From Pseudomonadota bacterium (lineage in GTDB: Bacteria > Pseudomonadota > Gammaproteobacteria > Ga0077536), in NCBI GenBank assembly GCA_018668255.1, contig JABISZ010000051.1, forward strand, positions 16,024-80,023: 64,000 nt of DNA, in the 5' to 3' direction. The position numbers and the translations under genes were made by a program. Below, piece by piece: positions 50,786 to 60,596 of this stretch (the stretch's first letter is position 1; each line of letters begins with the position of its first letter). A model generated the notes under the pieces. It made no database searches. It was not told the DNA's origin and was given only the letters and a program-made list of their open reading frames with translations.

Positions 50786-52393
50786 TTAAAATCTAAAAAT
50801 GCCATATCCAGGCTCTCCTGGTTGGGCATTCAAGGATGCGCTGATCGCTATTCCAAGAGAGTTTCTAGTGTCTATCGGATTAATAATCCCGTCATCCCAC
50901 AATTCAGAGGTGGCATAGTAAGCAGACATTTGACCTTGGAAGGCTTCTAAAGTTTCTTCATAAACTTTATCTAAAGTTTTTTGTTCAACTTTTTTCCCTG
51001 TTCTCTCTAATTGGCGTTTTTTGACATCTGCCAGTGTCTTCGCAGCTTGTTCTCCTCCCATAATGCCGATTTGGTGGTTAGGCCAAGAAAAAACAAACCT
51101 TGGATCGTAAGCTCTACCGCACATTCCGTAGTTGCCCGCACCAAAAGAACCGTGACACATTAATGTGAATTTCGGAACATGTGAGCCAACAATCGCCTGT
51201 ATTAATTTCGCGCCATCTTTAGATATTCCTTTAGCCTCATATTCTTTTCCAACCATGAATCCTGTTACGTTCTGGAGAAAGAGTATCGGAGTATTATTTT
51301 GATTACATAGCTCAATGAAATGAGCGGCTTTCAAGGCACTATCATTGAAAATAACGCCATTGTTTCCCAATATGCCGACTTTGTAGCCCCATATGTTAGC
51401 GAAGCCACAAACCATGGTGGTCCCATAGACGGGTTGGTATTCATGAAACTTACTTCCATCGACTATACGTGCAATTACTTCTTTGATATCAAAAGATTTT
51501 TTTATATCAGTTGGAAGAATCCCATACAATTCATCAACGTCATAATAAGGTTCTTCGACAGCATCCTTTCGGATGTTCCACTTAGTGGTCTTTTCCCATT
51601 GCTCGACTATTTCTCTACCTATTGCAATAGCTTCCTCTTCTGTGTCGGCAGGGTAGTCGCATACTCCGCTGACCTGGGTGTGTAAATCACAACCCCCCAA
51701 GTCATCAGCTGTAACGATCTCTCCCGTTGCAGCTTTTACTAGTGGGGGACCAGCCAAGAAAACCGCACCTGTACCTTTTACAATGACAGAGTAGTCAGAT
51801 AACGCAGGCACATATGCCCCCCCCGCTGTACAGTGACCAAATACTAGAGCCAGTTGTTTGACATTCATTTTTGACAAGGTACTTTGATTACGGAACATCC
51901 GTCCTGCCATGTACCTGTCTGGAAAGAGTTCGGATTGAAGAGGCAGAAATCCTCCAGCACTGTCACAAAGATGTACTACAGGCAATCGGTTTTCTATAGC
52001 TATATCCAGAGCACGCACGATTTTTTTAACCGTTAGCGGATACCAAGCCCCACCTTTTATGCTGCTATCATTTCCGATGATAACTACTTCTTGTCCGCTG
52101 ACAACTCCGATGCCTGTAATACAACTAGCGCCAGACGATCCAGCATCACCGGCACGGCTGCCGGCTAACGTAGAGAATTCGAGAAAAGGAGTCCCCGGAT
52201 CTAGTAATTTTTCAAGGCGTTCTCTAGGCATCATTTTTCCATGGGCTGCGAGACGATCTACATCTTTTTGAGGTCTTTTATAGCGCGCATCATGCTGCTC
52301 TTGCCTAAGTTCATCAGCTAAGCCTTTGTTATGGATATAGTTAGACTGGAACTCGGTTGACTCAGTCTGAATTTTCGATTTTATACGAGACAT
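50786..52393 (-). CDS. Acyl-CoA carboxylase carboxyltransferase subunit (MCC/GCC beta type)
   Basis: 535 residues. VFGHCTAGGAYVPALSDYSVIVKGTGAVFLAGPPLVKAATGE and LQNVTGFMVGKEYEAKGISKDGAKL and SFGAGNYGMCGRAYDPRFVFSWPN (in parts) are those of methylcrotonyl- or geranyl-CoA carboxylase beta. It takes carboxyl from biotin to an acyl-CoA with a beta-methyl-type substrate. The start overlaps the stop of the biotin carrier gene as TAATG, so expression is coupled. Isovaleryl-CoA/leucine or terpene degradation is possible; no other leucine-catabolism gene is adjacent. Confidence 0.93.
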   Translation of the reverse strand: MSRIKSKIQTESTEFQSNYIHNKGLADELRQEQHDARYKRPQKDVDRLAAHGKMMPRERLEKLLDPGTPFLEFSTLAGSRAGDAGSSGASCITGIGVVSGQEVVIIGNDSSIKGGAWYPLTVKKIVRALDIAIENRLPVVHLCDSAGGFLPLQSELFPDRYMAGRMFRNQSTLSKMNVKQLALVFGHCTAGGAYVPALSDYSVIVKGTGAVFLAGPPLVKAATGEIVTADDLGGCDLHTQVSGVCDYPADTEEEAIAIGREIVEQWEKTTKWNIRKDAVEEPYYDVDELYGILPTDIKKSFDIKEVIARIVDGSKFHEYQPVYGTTMVCGFANIWGYKVGILGNNGVIFNDSALKAAHFIELCNQNNTPILFLQNVTGFMVGKEYEAKGISKDGAKLIQAIVGSHVPKFTLMCHGSFGAGNYGMCGRAYDPRFVFSWPNHQIGIMGGEQAAKTLADVKKRQLERTGKKVEQKTLDKVYEETLEAFQGQMSAYYATSELWDDGIINPIDTRNSLGIAISASLNAQPGEPGYGIFRF

Positions 52394-52893
52394 TATTCTT
52401 GTGCCTTAAGTGAAATTAGTTCAGCATTCTTTTGAAAAGCCGAGTTGGTTTCTGCATGCACGCTCTCGACTTCTCCGTCGCGCGGGGCAGTTATATTGAT
52501 TTGCATTTTCATTGATTCTATTACGATTAAAACATCTCCCGCCGATACCTTAGATCCTGCTCGACAGTTTATACTGACTACTAATCCCGGCATATTAGCC
52601 TTGATGATGTCTTCATTTTTGGCGACTTTTTGCGTTGCGCTAATATGATCAAGATACGGCAGTATGTATGTTCTTCCATCTGATCTTAAATGAATGGCCT
52701 CTTCATCTTGAGTCCACCAGAATTTTTTCAACTGGCCATTAATTCGCATAGAAAAGTGGTTCTCTGAGATTTGGGTTAAATCGTCGACTGCAAACGCAGT
52801 CCCATTGACTAGAATCGTTAATTCGGGATGACACTTGGAGATTACAACCTCATATTTTTTTTCGTCGAGATTGAATTTATATGATTCGCTCAT
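52393..52893 (-). CDS. Biotin carboxyl carrier subunit of acyl-CoA carboxylase
   Basis: 166 residues from ATG 52893 with GGAGG upstream. The C-terminal 75 residues form the biotinyl domain with lysine in VIESMKMQIN; the first part is a domain of the kind that links BC and CT in one-chain alpha subunits. Both ends overlap neighbours as TAATG. In typical MCC and GCC this part is fused to biotin carboxylase, so here the alpha subunit is split in two. Confidence 0.92.
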   Translation of the reverse strand: MSESYKFNLDEKKYEVVISKCHPELTILVNGTAFAVDDLTQISENHFSMRINGQLKKFWWTQDEEAIHLRSDGRTYILPYLDHISATQKVAKNEDIIKANMPGLVVSINCRAGSKVSAGDVLIVIESMKMQINITAPRDGEVESVHAETNSAFQKNAELISLKAQE

Positions 52894-54368
52894 TATAAGT
52901 TCCTCCACTCGCCTATGGAGGCATACGGTTCAGGTGTATCAAAGGATAGAGTCCTAAAATCCTTGAGTCCCAGCGATGCAGCCAGAAGTACACAAGCTAC
53001 TTCGTCTTCTGCTAGTTCAACAGGCCTTAGTTCTCCTTCATTGTCAGTCAAAAACCCGGTATGTATATGCGCTTTGGCAAAATTGGAGTTTCTTAGTATC
53101 CGCCCTAAATAGTCAATATTGCTGCTGACGCCTAAGAGGACTAGTTCATCTAAAGCTTCCGTTATTTTTTTGGTTGCTAAATTCCGATTCTCGGCATGGC
53201 AGATCAATTTCCCGACCATTGAGTCAAATGCCGCAGAAATGATCTGTCCTTGTTCAATCCCAGAATCAAACCTTGCATCGTCGGGATTCGGAGTTGCTAG
53301 CACTTTTATGATTCCGGTTGCAGGACGAAAGTCATTTTCAGGCTCCTCGCAGCATATTCGGCACTCGATTGCATGGCCAGACTGTTTAATTTCTTTTTGC
53401 AACCAAGGTAGCTTGCGTGTGTAAGCAGTTCTTAACTGTGCTTCTACTAGATCTACAGAGCAGACTAACTCAGTTATAGGATGCTCTACTTGCAGTCGGG
53501 TATTCATTTCGAGAAAGTAGAAATCATCATTAGGGCTGAGTATGAATTCGACAGTCCCCGCATTTAGATAATTTGCTTTTTTTGAAAGGTCAACGGCTGC
53601 TGCACATATCGAATCTCGCAACTCCCCGGACAGCGAAGGAGCAGGAGATTCTTCGATCACTTTTTGAAAGCGTCTTTGGATTGAGCATTCTCTTTCGTAT
53701 AAATGAATAACATTGCCTTCGCCATCTCCGAGCACTTGAACTTCAATATGTCGAGGATTTTCAATATATAACTCAGCGTAGATTCTACTATCTGCAAAAT
53801 AGCGTTCCGCCTCTCCCATTGCTGTCTTAGCCAGTCTTTCTAGAGAGTCTGCATCATGCACAATGCTCATTCCCTTACCCCCACCTCCGGCTGCCGCTTT
53901 AATAAGGATCGGAAAACCAATTTTTCGAGCTTCTTTTACAAAACTACTTAGGTCCCCGTCTTGAGTTACGCTCGGAGCAACTGGGACGCCGCATTTTTCG
54001 GCAAATTCACGTGAGAGAATTTTGTCTCCCATGAGTTTTATCACTTCAGACTGCGGCCCTATGAAGGCTATTCTTGCGGCTTCTACAGCTTTAGCAAAAT
54101 CAGCATTTTCTGATAAAAAACCGTAGCCTGGATGCAGACATTCCACAGAAACGGACTGCGCAGCTTTAATTATTTGTTCTGAATCAAGATAAGCTGCGGT
54201 TGGGGTTTCAGCAAATAATTGAATAGAGACGTCGGCTAAATTTACGTGTGGTGCCTTTCGGTCCGCGTGATGGAAAACCGCTACTGTTCGCAGTCCTAGC
54301 GATTTGGCAGTACGTATCACTCTGCAGGCGATTTCACCACGATTAGCTATCAGAATACTTTTAAACAT
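52893..54368 (-). CDS. Biotin carboxylase subunit of acyl-CoA carboxylase
   Basis: 491 residues with the full ATP-grasp enzyme: SILIANRGEIACRVIRTAK, HPGYGFLSENADFA, KAAAGGGGKGM, YFADSRIYAELYIENPRHIEVQVLGD and FLEMNTRLQVEHPITE. It ends about 40 residues after the core, so the biotin domain is on the next gene. The TAATG overlap with the carrier gene makes the order BC-BCCP-CT on one transcript. Divergent from the FAH-family gene by 229 bases. Confidence 0.94.
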   Translation of the reverse strand: MFKSILIANRGEIACRVIRTAKSLGLRTVAVFHHADRKAPHVNLADVSIQLFAETPTAAYLDSEQIIKAAQSVSVECLHPGYGFLSENADFAKAVEAARIAFIGPQSEVIKLMGDKILSREFAEKCGVPVAPSVTQDGDLSSFVKEARKIGFPILIKAAAGGGGKGMSIVHDADSLERLAKTAMGEAERYFADSRIYAELYIENPRHIEVQVLGDGEGNVIHLYERECSIQRRFQKVIEESPAPSLSGELRDSICAAAVDLSKKANYLNAGTVEFILSPNDDFYFLEMNTRLQVEHPITELVCSVDLVEAQLRTAYTRKLPWLQKEIKQSGHAIECRICCEEPENDFRPATGIIKVLATPNPDDARFDSGIEQGQIISAAFDSMVGKLICHAENRNLATKKITEALDELVLLGVSSNIDYLGRILRNSNFAKAHIHTGFLTDNEGELRPVELAEDEVACVLLAASLGLKDFRTLSFDTPEPYASIGEWRNL

Positions 54369-54597
54369 TATTCTTGCATCCTCTTATCTTCCTGTTAGGA
54401 TATTTTGTCTTAGAACGTTATATTCTGGTGTTGCGTCGAAATCAGCGTACTTTCACTTTACACAGACACCGAGTGATCATAAACAAATGGTTGAAAATAT
54501 GCTACTGAGATTGTCCCTGAACGACGAATAGATGGAGTAGACAGGACTTGCTCAGATGTGATGTTTGGTGATTAGATCATTAATCAAGGTATAAAGT

Positions 54598-55476
54598 ATG
54601 CACGTTGTAAGTTATAGGTATCGAGAAGCTTGTCATCTCGGGATGTTGTCTGCCGACATGAGTTCAATTATCTCCTTTGATATCTCCGAAGCCAAGGCAA
54701 AAACAGGACTTCTGGCGCTAATTGAGAGCGCTCCTTCTCTCCTGCCTTTGCGTAATTCCGATGACCCTACGCCTCTAGAGGCGGTTGAAATTCTTGCTCC
54801 TATTCCCCATCCACGAAGGAATATCTTTTGTGTGGGTAAAAATTATTTTGCACATGTGCAAGAAATTGCAACTGCAGGTTTTGATATTGCTGATAGTCGA
54901 GGGAAGGCGCCAGAGGTTCCTATTGTGTTTTCCAAGCTACCTGACTGTGTTGTTGGACATAATGCCCCGATAGTACTCAATCGAAACGTAACGAATCAAC
55001 TTGATTACGAGGCAGAGCTAGGCGTAGTTATTGGTAAAGAAGTGAAGTGTGTGTCAGCGAAAGAAGCTATGGACTGTGTATGGGGTTACACAATTATCAA
55101 TGACGTGAGTGCAAGAGACGTTCAAGCTAGCCATAAACAATGGCTATTAGGTAAATCTCAGGATACTTTTTGTCCAATGGGGCCTTTTGCAGTGTCTAAA
55201 AATCTGATAGATCTAACAGACACGTCTATAAAGTGCTGGGTTAACGACGAATTACGTCAAGACGGGAACACGGCTTTAATGATTTTTGATGTACCGTCTC
55301 TAATTGAGACAATTTCTGCTGGGATCACACTTTACCCAGGGGATGTGATTGCGACCGGCACTCCAGCGGGCGTGGGTGCTGGATTTAACCCGCCTAAATT
55401 TCTAAAAAACAATGATACTGTGACCATAGAGATTTCAGGAATAGGGACACTTGTAAATAAAGTTATGTCAAAATAG
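54598..55476 (+). CDS. Fumarylacetoacetate hydrolase (FAH) family protein
   Basis: 292 residues of the FAHD1/HpcE-type fold. NIFCVGKNYFAHVQE, the metal-ligand glutamates in LDYEAELGVVIGKEV, YTIINDVSARDVQ, and the C-terminal LYPGDVIATGTPAGVGAGF are present. Members cleave C-C bonds or decarboxylate and isomerise in aromatic and keto-acid breakdown. The ATG at 54598 gives HVVSYRYREACHLGML, the family start. It is divergent from the carboxylase operon and convergent with the NorD-like gene. Confidence 0.9.
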   Translation: MHVVSYRYREACHLGMLSADMSSIISFDISEAKAKTGLLALIESAPSLLPLRNSDDPTPLEAVEILAPIPHPRRNIFCVGKNYFAHVQEIATAGFDIADSRGKAPEVPIVFSKLPDCVVGHNAPIVLNRNVTNQLDYEAELGVVIGKEVKCVSAKEAMDCVWGYTIINDVSARDVQASHKQWLLGKSQDTFCPMGPFAVSKNLIDLTDTSIKCWVNDELRQDGNTALMIFDVPSLIETISAGITLYPGDVIATGTPAGVGAGFNPPKFLKNNDTVTIEISGIGTLVNKVMSK

Positions 55477-55486
55477 AGATTTTGTT

Positions 55487-57637
55487 CTAAGTGGTTAGCC
55501 TTCGATAAATGTCGGCGACTTTTAGAGGTAGCTTTTCTACCTCGTCGATGACAGCATAATTAGCTGTGCCATACATATGAGGTAAATACTCCTGCGCTTC
55601 ACTGTCTATTGTGATACAAAACGCGTGCACTCCGCTTTGTTTCATTTCGAGTAGGGCATGACGAGTATCTTCAATGCCATACTGGCCTTTATAGCCCCCA
55701 TAGTCCTCGGGACGACCATCTGAAAGTGTTATCAGCAACTTAGTACGTGCGTGTGTTTTCTGCAATATTTGACCTAAGTGTCTTATTGCAACCCCCATTC
55801 GGGTGTATGCTTTAGGTCTAATCCCACTGATTCTCTGTCGGACCTCTAGAGAATAGTTTTCTTTGAAGTCTTTAATCGAGTAGACCTCACACCGTTTGTT
55901 TGTCCTTCCTGAAAACCCATAAATCGCATAGCGATCGCCGAGCAACTGCAGTGCTTCACAAAGCAGCACCAGTGATTCGCGCTCAGCATTGTTGACCCAT
56001 CCGAGAGTTGACCCACTCATATCTACCATAAACATTACCGCCACATTTCTCTCTTGATTACGATATTTTGTATACAGGTGGTCACTCATGTCTTTACCTA
56101 GCGCCATGTCAACGTGAGCATTCACTATGGCATCAAGATCTATATCATCGCCATCTGGCTGTCTACGCTGAGGCCTAGATTCACCAAGTACGGCTTCAAA
56201 GCATTTTTTTATTACACGCAGTGCCCCACGATATTTTTCTAATGTTTCAGAAATGAAGCCTTCATCTCCTGGTGGGACGACTAATTCCCGTAGCGTACAA
56301 AAATCTTCTCGAAATCTTTGCCGAGTACAGTCCCACTCATCGTATTGAAAAGTTCCTGTTTCATTAAGATCAGGATCAGTATCTCCTTCAGATTCTCCAT
56401 TTTGGGATAGTAACGCATCGGAGTATTCTCCTTGCTCCATAGGATCCATATACTGATCAGGAATTTCACCAAAGTCTTGCATGATTGATCCAGCAAGATT
56501 CTTGAGATCGTCGGATAGCTCAATTGGTTGCCCATCCAAGGTTAATTGGAAATTAGTTTCACTGGGCTCCCCATCGTCACTATCTCCGTCACTTACTTCT
56601 AGCATTTGTTTGGCGACGAAGTCGTCGTCGGTTTCGTCTTTGGGAGCATTGTCATCTCTTAACTTATCTAGTGACTTTTGAAATGCAATCTGTTCCTGCT
56701 CTATACGAGAGAGCATAGTTTCTCTAATTCGATCCAGAAAAATTTCGCCTTGATAGGACTGTAATGCTGGCATATCAATATCCTCAAAATGCCGAATGTT
56801 TCCTATTGTGTCGATGGCGGTTGCAGTTGGGCTTCTTAAGTCGTTAGCTCGGTCTTGCCAAAGTTTCCATAAGGCTACGACTTTAGGATCACGGTTTTCA
56901 AATTCAGAGAACTCTCTACTCAGTCCAGGAAAGTCCCTTGCGATACGATAATTAAGTCTGATAGATTCAAGACGATTAAAGATATTAAGAGATTTTTGGT
57001 CGTTATACTCGGCGGTGAGTTTTTCCAACACTTGGATCCGCCAAGTCCCATACCAGGTTTGTGCCCATAAATGAGCTGCCGTGAGCTTATAGACCGTGAA
57101 GTTTTGTTTAGGTTGCGGGAAAAGAGAGATACTTTCAGGTAAAAACAAACCCTCAGTGTTTGTATACGTTTCATCATTACCTGAGATTTTGAGTTCTCTT
57201 CCACCGAGGCCTCTTATGAAATGCTGTAGGAAAACACTGGTTTGCTGTAGAGAGCATCTAACGCCCTTATTTTTTTGAGCGATGGTAAAGCCGCTGATAT
57301 CTTCTAGTGATGTAATTGCTTTTCCAAGGCCGTGGTTGTCGTAATTTTTCAGGAATAAGTCGATCCACTTTTGAACGTCAGCATCAATCATGCTATCAAA
57401 AGCTTCTGGCGCGAAAGAGACAAAATGTGCAGCCAGTTCAGTATTAGACTCAGCTATCAGTCCAGCCCATTGATAAATAAATACTTGTTGCCGGTCATTA
57501 AGATTGGCGATCATCGAGATAACTGCGTCTAGATTAGATAGCCTATCCAAAGCCGGCCCTACGATTTTTTCTAGATCTTTTTGTATCCGGATACGATAGA
57601 GTAAATTCTGCCTTGATTGATTACTCACTTGCAGCAC
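55487..57637 (-). CDS. NorD/CbbO-like VWA domain protein
   Basis: 716 residues. The long N-terminal part is helical (repeats of charged and aromatic residues, an acidic segment DESGDSDDGEPSE-type in the middle). The C-terminal third is a VWA domain: VAVMFMVDMSGST (MIDAS), then GFSGRTNKRCEVY, TRMGVAIRHLGQ and LITLSDGRPEDYGGY. Together with the NorQ-type ATPase upstream by 33 bases, it forms a MoxR-VWA pair. NorD helps assemble nitric oxide reductase and CbbO activates Rubisco; neither target is seen here, so the client is open. GTG start. Confidence 0.86.
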   Translation of the reverse strand: MLQVSNQSRQNLLYRIRIQKDLEKIVGPALDRLSNLDAVISMIANLNDRQQVFIYQWAGLIAESNTELAAHFVSFAPEAFDSMIDADVQKWIDLFLKNYDNHGLGKAITSLEDISGFTIAQKNKGVRCSLQQTSVFLQHFIRGLGGRELKISGNDETYTNTEGLFLPESISLFPQPKQNFTVYKLTAAHLWAQTWYGTWRIQVLEKLTAEYNDQKSLNIFNRLESIRLNYRIARDFPGLSREFSEFENRDPKVVALWKLWQDRANDLRSPTATAIDTIGNIRHFEDIDMPALQSYQGEIFLDRIRETMLSRIEQEQIAFQKSLDKLRDDNAPKDETDDDFVAKQMLEVSDGDSDDGEPSETNFQLTLDGQPIELSDDLKNLAGSIMQDFGEIPDQYMDPMEQGEYSDALLSQNGESEGDTDPDLNETGTFQYDEWDCTRQRFREDFCTLRELVVPPGDEGFISETLEKYRGALRVIKKCFEAVLGESRPQRRQPDGDDIDLDAIVNAHVDMALGKDMSDHLYTKYRNQERNVAVMFMVDMSGSTLGWVNNAERESLVLLCEALQLLGDRYAIYGFSGRTNKRCEVYSIKDFKENYSLEVRQRISGIRPKAYTRMGVAIRHLGQILQKTHARTKLLITLSDGRPEDYGGYKGQYGIEDTRHALLEMKQSGVHAFCITIDSEAQEYLPHMYGTANYAVIDEVEKLPLKVADIYRRLTT

Positions 57638-57670
57638 AAAGCTTTTTTTCTGGATTCAAGTACAGAATCT

Positions 57671-58483
57671 TTAGAAAATTGAACGGCTTAATTCATGAAC
57701 AGCTTGAAACATATCTGGCTCATCGGTCAAGGCTTGACTAATGGCGGTATCTACAGCGTGTACGGGAGCGACATTGCTATGGATAAGTTTCCCAGCATTC
57801 ACCAATAATCTCGTACTCGCCCCTTCTTCTAGACCGTTACCTTTGAGGTTTCTAGTCATGTGTCCGAGTTTGACTAATTTATGGGCCGTTGGTTCGTCAA
57901 CACCACTTTCTTTTATCACAATAGCTTCTTCGGTAGCAGCGTCAGGATAATCAAACTCTAAGGCTACGAACCTTTGCCGTGTACTTTGCTTGAGATCTTT
58001 AAGAACACTTTGATAGCCGGGATTATAAGAAATAGCTAAACAAAAACTACCTGGTGCCTCAAGAAGCTCACCTAGTTTTTCAATAGGCAACAGTCGTCTG
58101 CCGTCGCATAGCGGGTGGATGACTACTGACGTATCTTTTCGCGCTTCGACAATTTCGTCTAGATAGCAGATATACCCGTGCCTGACAGCACTAGTCAGAG
58201 GACCATCGATCCACACTGTTTCTCCTCCTTTGATAAGATATCTACCAATGAGGTCGGAGGCAGTGAGGTCGTCATGACAGGCGACAGTTACCATAGGAAG
58301 TTTCAAGTGCCAAGCCATATATTCGATAAACCGAGTTTTGCCGCAACCAGTTGGGCCTTTTAGTAGAATTGGTAATTGGTTTTCATAAGCTGCCGTAAAA
58401 ACCGCAACCTCATCTCCAACAGACTCATAGTAAGGTTTGTTTTTGACAAAGTTTTGTTCATTTTTTATTGTGGTTTTACTCAT
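57671..58483 (-). CDS. CbbQ/NirQ/NorQ family AAA+ ATPase
   Basis: 270 residues: Walker A KGPTGCGKTRFIE, CHDDLTASDLIGRYLIKGG (family pre-sensor loop), Walker B YICYLDEIVEARKDTSVVIHPLCDGRR, and the CbbQ_C domain with EEGASTRLLVNAGKLI. It remodels a target protein with the VWA partner. It is the first gene of the pair, 33 bases from the next. A different subfamily from the CoxD-like MoxR at 18695, so two separate AAA-VWA machines exist in this genome. Confidence 0.92.
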   Translation of the reverse strand: MSKTTIKNEQNFVKNKPYYESVGDEVAVFTAAYENQLPILLKGPTGCGKTRFIEYMAWHLKLPMVTVACHDDLTASDLIGRYLIKGGETVWIDGPLTSAVRHGYICYLDEIVEARKDTSVVIHPLCDGRRLLPIEKLGELLEAPGSFCLAISYNPGYQSVLKDLKQSTRQRFVALEFDYPDAATEEAIVIKESGVDEPTAHKLVKLGHMTRNLKGNGLEEGASTRLLVNAGKLIHSNVAPVHAVDTAISQALTDEPDMFQAVHELSRSIF

Positions 58484-58651
58484 ATGGGAAATTCTTTCAC
58501 GCTTTAATCGTTCGTCTATACTCTAAGTCTTCGACTGAGGACGGCATCTACTTTACTTTGTGCTGTCCCTCGAGGTACTTTTGTCCGGTAAGCAAGTTAT
58601 CGTAAATACACTCGTTTAGTCAACGAAGATAAAATATAGCAGGTAAATTAG

Positions 58652-59041
58652 ATGTTAGAAAAATTGAACCCTAAATCCATTGTTGCACCTTTTAATGACG
58701 CATATCACCATGTCGTCGTTATTCCCTCTGGTGCGCGCCTAGCATATGTCTCGGGCCAGATCGGTCTTAATCCAGACGGGACTCTTCCGTCTACGGTGGA
58801 GGAGCAAGCAGATCGAGCATGGGAAAATGTTATTGAGTCAGTCAAAGAGGCTGGTATGACTGTTAACGATATCGTTAAAGTTACCGTATATCTTTTGGAC
58901 GATAAGGATTACCCGGCATTTGCCTCAGCTCGGCAAAAATATCTTGGTGATGCCCGGCCAGCCTCTACAGCCATTTTGGTGAAACAATTGGTCTCACCAG
59001 ACTGGCGAGTAGAAATTGAGGTCGTAGCCGCTGCAGTTTGA
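58652..59041 (+). CDS. ridA: RidA family enamine/imine deaminase
   Basis: 129 residues with the RidA fold: AYHHVVVIPSGARLAYVSGQIGLNPDGTLP, then NDIVKVTVYLLD, and the catalytic arginine in LGDARPASTAILVKQL near the end. It removes reactive 2-aminoacrylate; other family members act in pyrimidine or amine breakdown. It precedes an LLM monooxygenase gene, as in some pathways such as RutC with RutA, but 234 bases separate them. No regulatory element is clear in that gap. Confidence 0.92.
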   Translation: MLEKLNPKSIVAPFNDAYHHVVVIPSGARLAYVSGQIGLNPDGTLPSTVEEQADRAWENVIESVKEAGMTVNDIVKVTVYLLDDKDYPAFASARQKYLGDARPASTAILVKQLVSPDWRVEIEVVAAAV

Positions 59042-59275
59042 AGACTATCAAGAGCTCGCGGATAACTCTGGATAGGTGAAGGAACTTGACTATGAGCTAA
59101 TTGGATGGGCGAAATTCGAGCATTTGAAATACTAAAATGTTAAGCTTGGTGAGCAGGGGGGAGATAGACTGAGTCTTCGTCAGCATGTAACCTGTAGTGG
59201 ATAAAAAAGATCTGAGAGTTGATCGAAGAAAGCACTTCAGATGAACGTACTCGGAATTAACTGGGAGAAATTATC

Positions 59276-60490
59276 ATGGAAATCGGCGCATTCTACCTGC
59301 CTTCAGTGGGAAGGCCAGCAGACATAAAAAAAGGGTTAGCGGGTAAATCTACCAAGCTATATCAGCAGATGCTTAGAGAGATCACTGAGCAGGTCCAGTA
59401 CATGGATCAGTATGGGTACTATGGAGCGGGTTTTACCGAACATCATTTCCATGTGGAAGGTGAAGAAGTATCTACGAACCCTGTCATGCTTGATATGTAT
59501 TTTGGTATGCAAACTAAGAATATGAAATTTGGACAACTAGGTAACGTCCTGCCCTCTAGAAACCCTATCAACTTAGCTGAAGATATAGCGATGTTGTCTC
59601 AAATGCTTGAGGGACGCACTTTCGCAGGCTTTGCTAGGGGCTACCAGAATCGCTGGGTTAACGTAATAGGCCAGCAAGTCGGTTTGTCTGATCCTGCGTC
59701 TGGAGAGGAATATGAAGAGTTAAAGCGCTCGTTGTTTGAGGAGCATTTTGAGATTTTAATGAAGGCTTGGAAAGAAGACACTTTTAGCTTTAATGGAAAG
59801 CATTGGCAGATCCCTACGAAAGATCTAAAGTGGGCAGCGGCCGAGACTGCACATCAATATGGACAAGGGTGCAATGAAGACGGGATCATCGAAGAAATTG
59901 GTATAGCACCGCCTACGTTCAACAATATGATTCCTGATATGTTCATGCCGTTTGCCACCTCTGAGCGCTCCATAAAATGGGGTATGGCTCGAGGAATCAA
60001 GCCTGTCACCATCATGACGCATTATGATGTGGTAAAAGAGCATTTTAGAGCAGGGATGGATGCTGCTAATGAAGCGGGTATGAATTATAAGTTTGGAGAA
60101 GGGATGGCGATGAGTCGAGAGATTATCGTCGCTGATACCGATGCCGAAGCTGAAGAGATAGCACGCGAGGCAGGGTCTTTTATTTGGAATAACTTTTTTG
60201 TTCCTTTTGGCTTTAATGCAGCAATTGCAGGCCCGGGCGAAGGACCATTTGATATAGAGCCTTCCTTTGAGTCTTTAGTGGAGAGAGGTTTATGTATTCA
60301 CGGAAGTCCAGATACTGTAAATAGGAAGCTAGAAACTTTGTTCAAGCAGTTGCCGGTAGATAACTTTTGGATGTTCATGTACAACCACATACCTCAGAAA
60401 GCATCGATGAAGAGTTTAGAGTTGCTGACGGAGAAAGTGTGGCCTAACCATACTGATAAAATCGTGCCTGGTAATTTGACTACTACTTAG
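59276..60490 (+). CDS. LLM-class flavin-dependent monooxygenase (luciferase alpha type)
   Basis: 404 residues, longer than the two F420-type LLM proteins of the window and from another subgroup. GYYGAGFTEHHFHVEGEEVSTNPVML, QLGNVLPSRNPINLAEDIAMLSQMLEGRTFAGFARGYQNRW, NVIGQQVGLSDP, and LCIHGSPDTVNRKLE are visible. The EHHF and ARGYQ segments fit FMN-dependent monooxygenases of the bacterial luciferase-type. A GGGAGAA ribosome site precedes the ATG, and a strong terminator follows. Substrate unknown. Confidence 0.9.
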   Translation: MEIGAFYLPSVGRPADIKKGLAGKSTKLYQQMLREITEQVQYMDQYGYYGAGFTEHHFHVEGEEVSTNPVMLDMYFGMQTKNMKFGQLGNVLPSRNPINLAEDIAMLSQMLEGRTFAGFARGYQNRWVNVIGQQVGLSDPASGEEYEELKRSLFEEHFEILMKAWKEDTFSFNGKHWQIPTKDLKWAAAETAHQYGQGCNEDGIIEEIGIAPPTFNNMIPDMFMPFATSERSIKWGMARGIKPVTIMTHYDVVKEHFRAGMDAANEAGMNYKFGEGMAMSREIIVADTDAEAEEIAREAGSFIWNNFFVPFGFNAAIAGPGEGPFDIEPSFESLVERGLCIHGSPDTVNRKLETLFKQLPVDNFWMFMYNHIPQKASMKSLELLTEKVWPNHTDKIVPGNLTTT

Positions 60491-60514
60491 CCAAGTTAAA
60501 CGATACAAATCAAG

Positions 60515-60544
60515 CCTGGGCCATTCATTGCCCAGGTTTTTTTT
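60515..60544 (+). terminator. Intrinsic terminator after the LLM monooxygenase
   Basis: CCTGGGC (60515-60521) pairs with GCCCAGG (60530-60536) around an 8-base loop and is followed by eight T (60537-60544). The best intrinsic terminator in the window. Confidence 0.93.
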
Positions 60545-60596
60545 AGCCTAAATTGGGGTAAAGGCCTGATAACTGTTTAATGACGGAAGGTGGCTA

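Noticed and set aside
54590..54595. TATAAA just 2 bases before the FAH-family ATG, which might mean a wrong start
   Set aside because: The frame from 54598 gives the family N-terminus; later ATGs have no better ribosome site and would cut conserved residues.
34891..54597. Recurrent AGGTATAAA (34891, 44671, 54588) as a shared regulatory motif
   Set aside because: A further copy at about 44946 lies inside dnaE2 coding sequence and the flanks differ, so AT-rich chance explains it.
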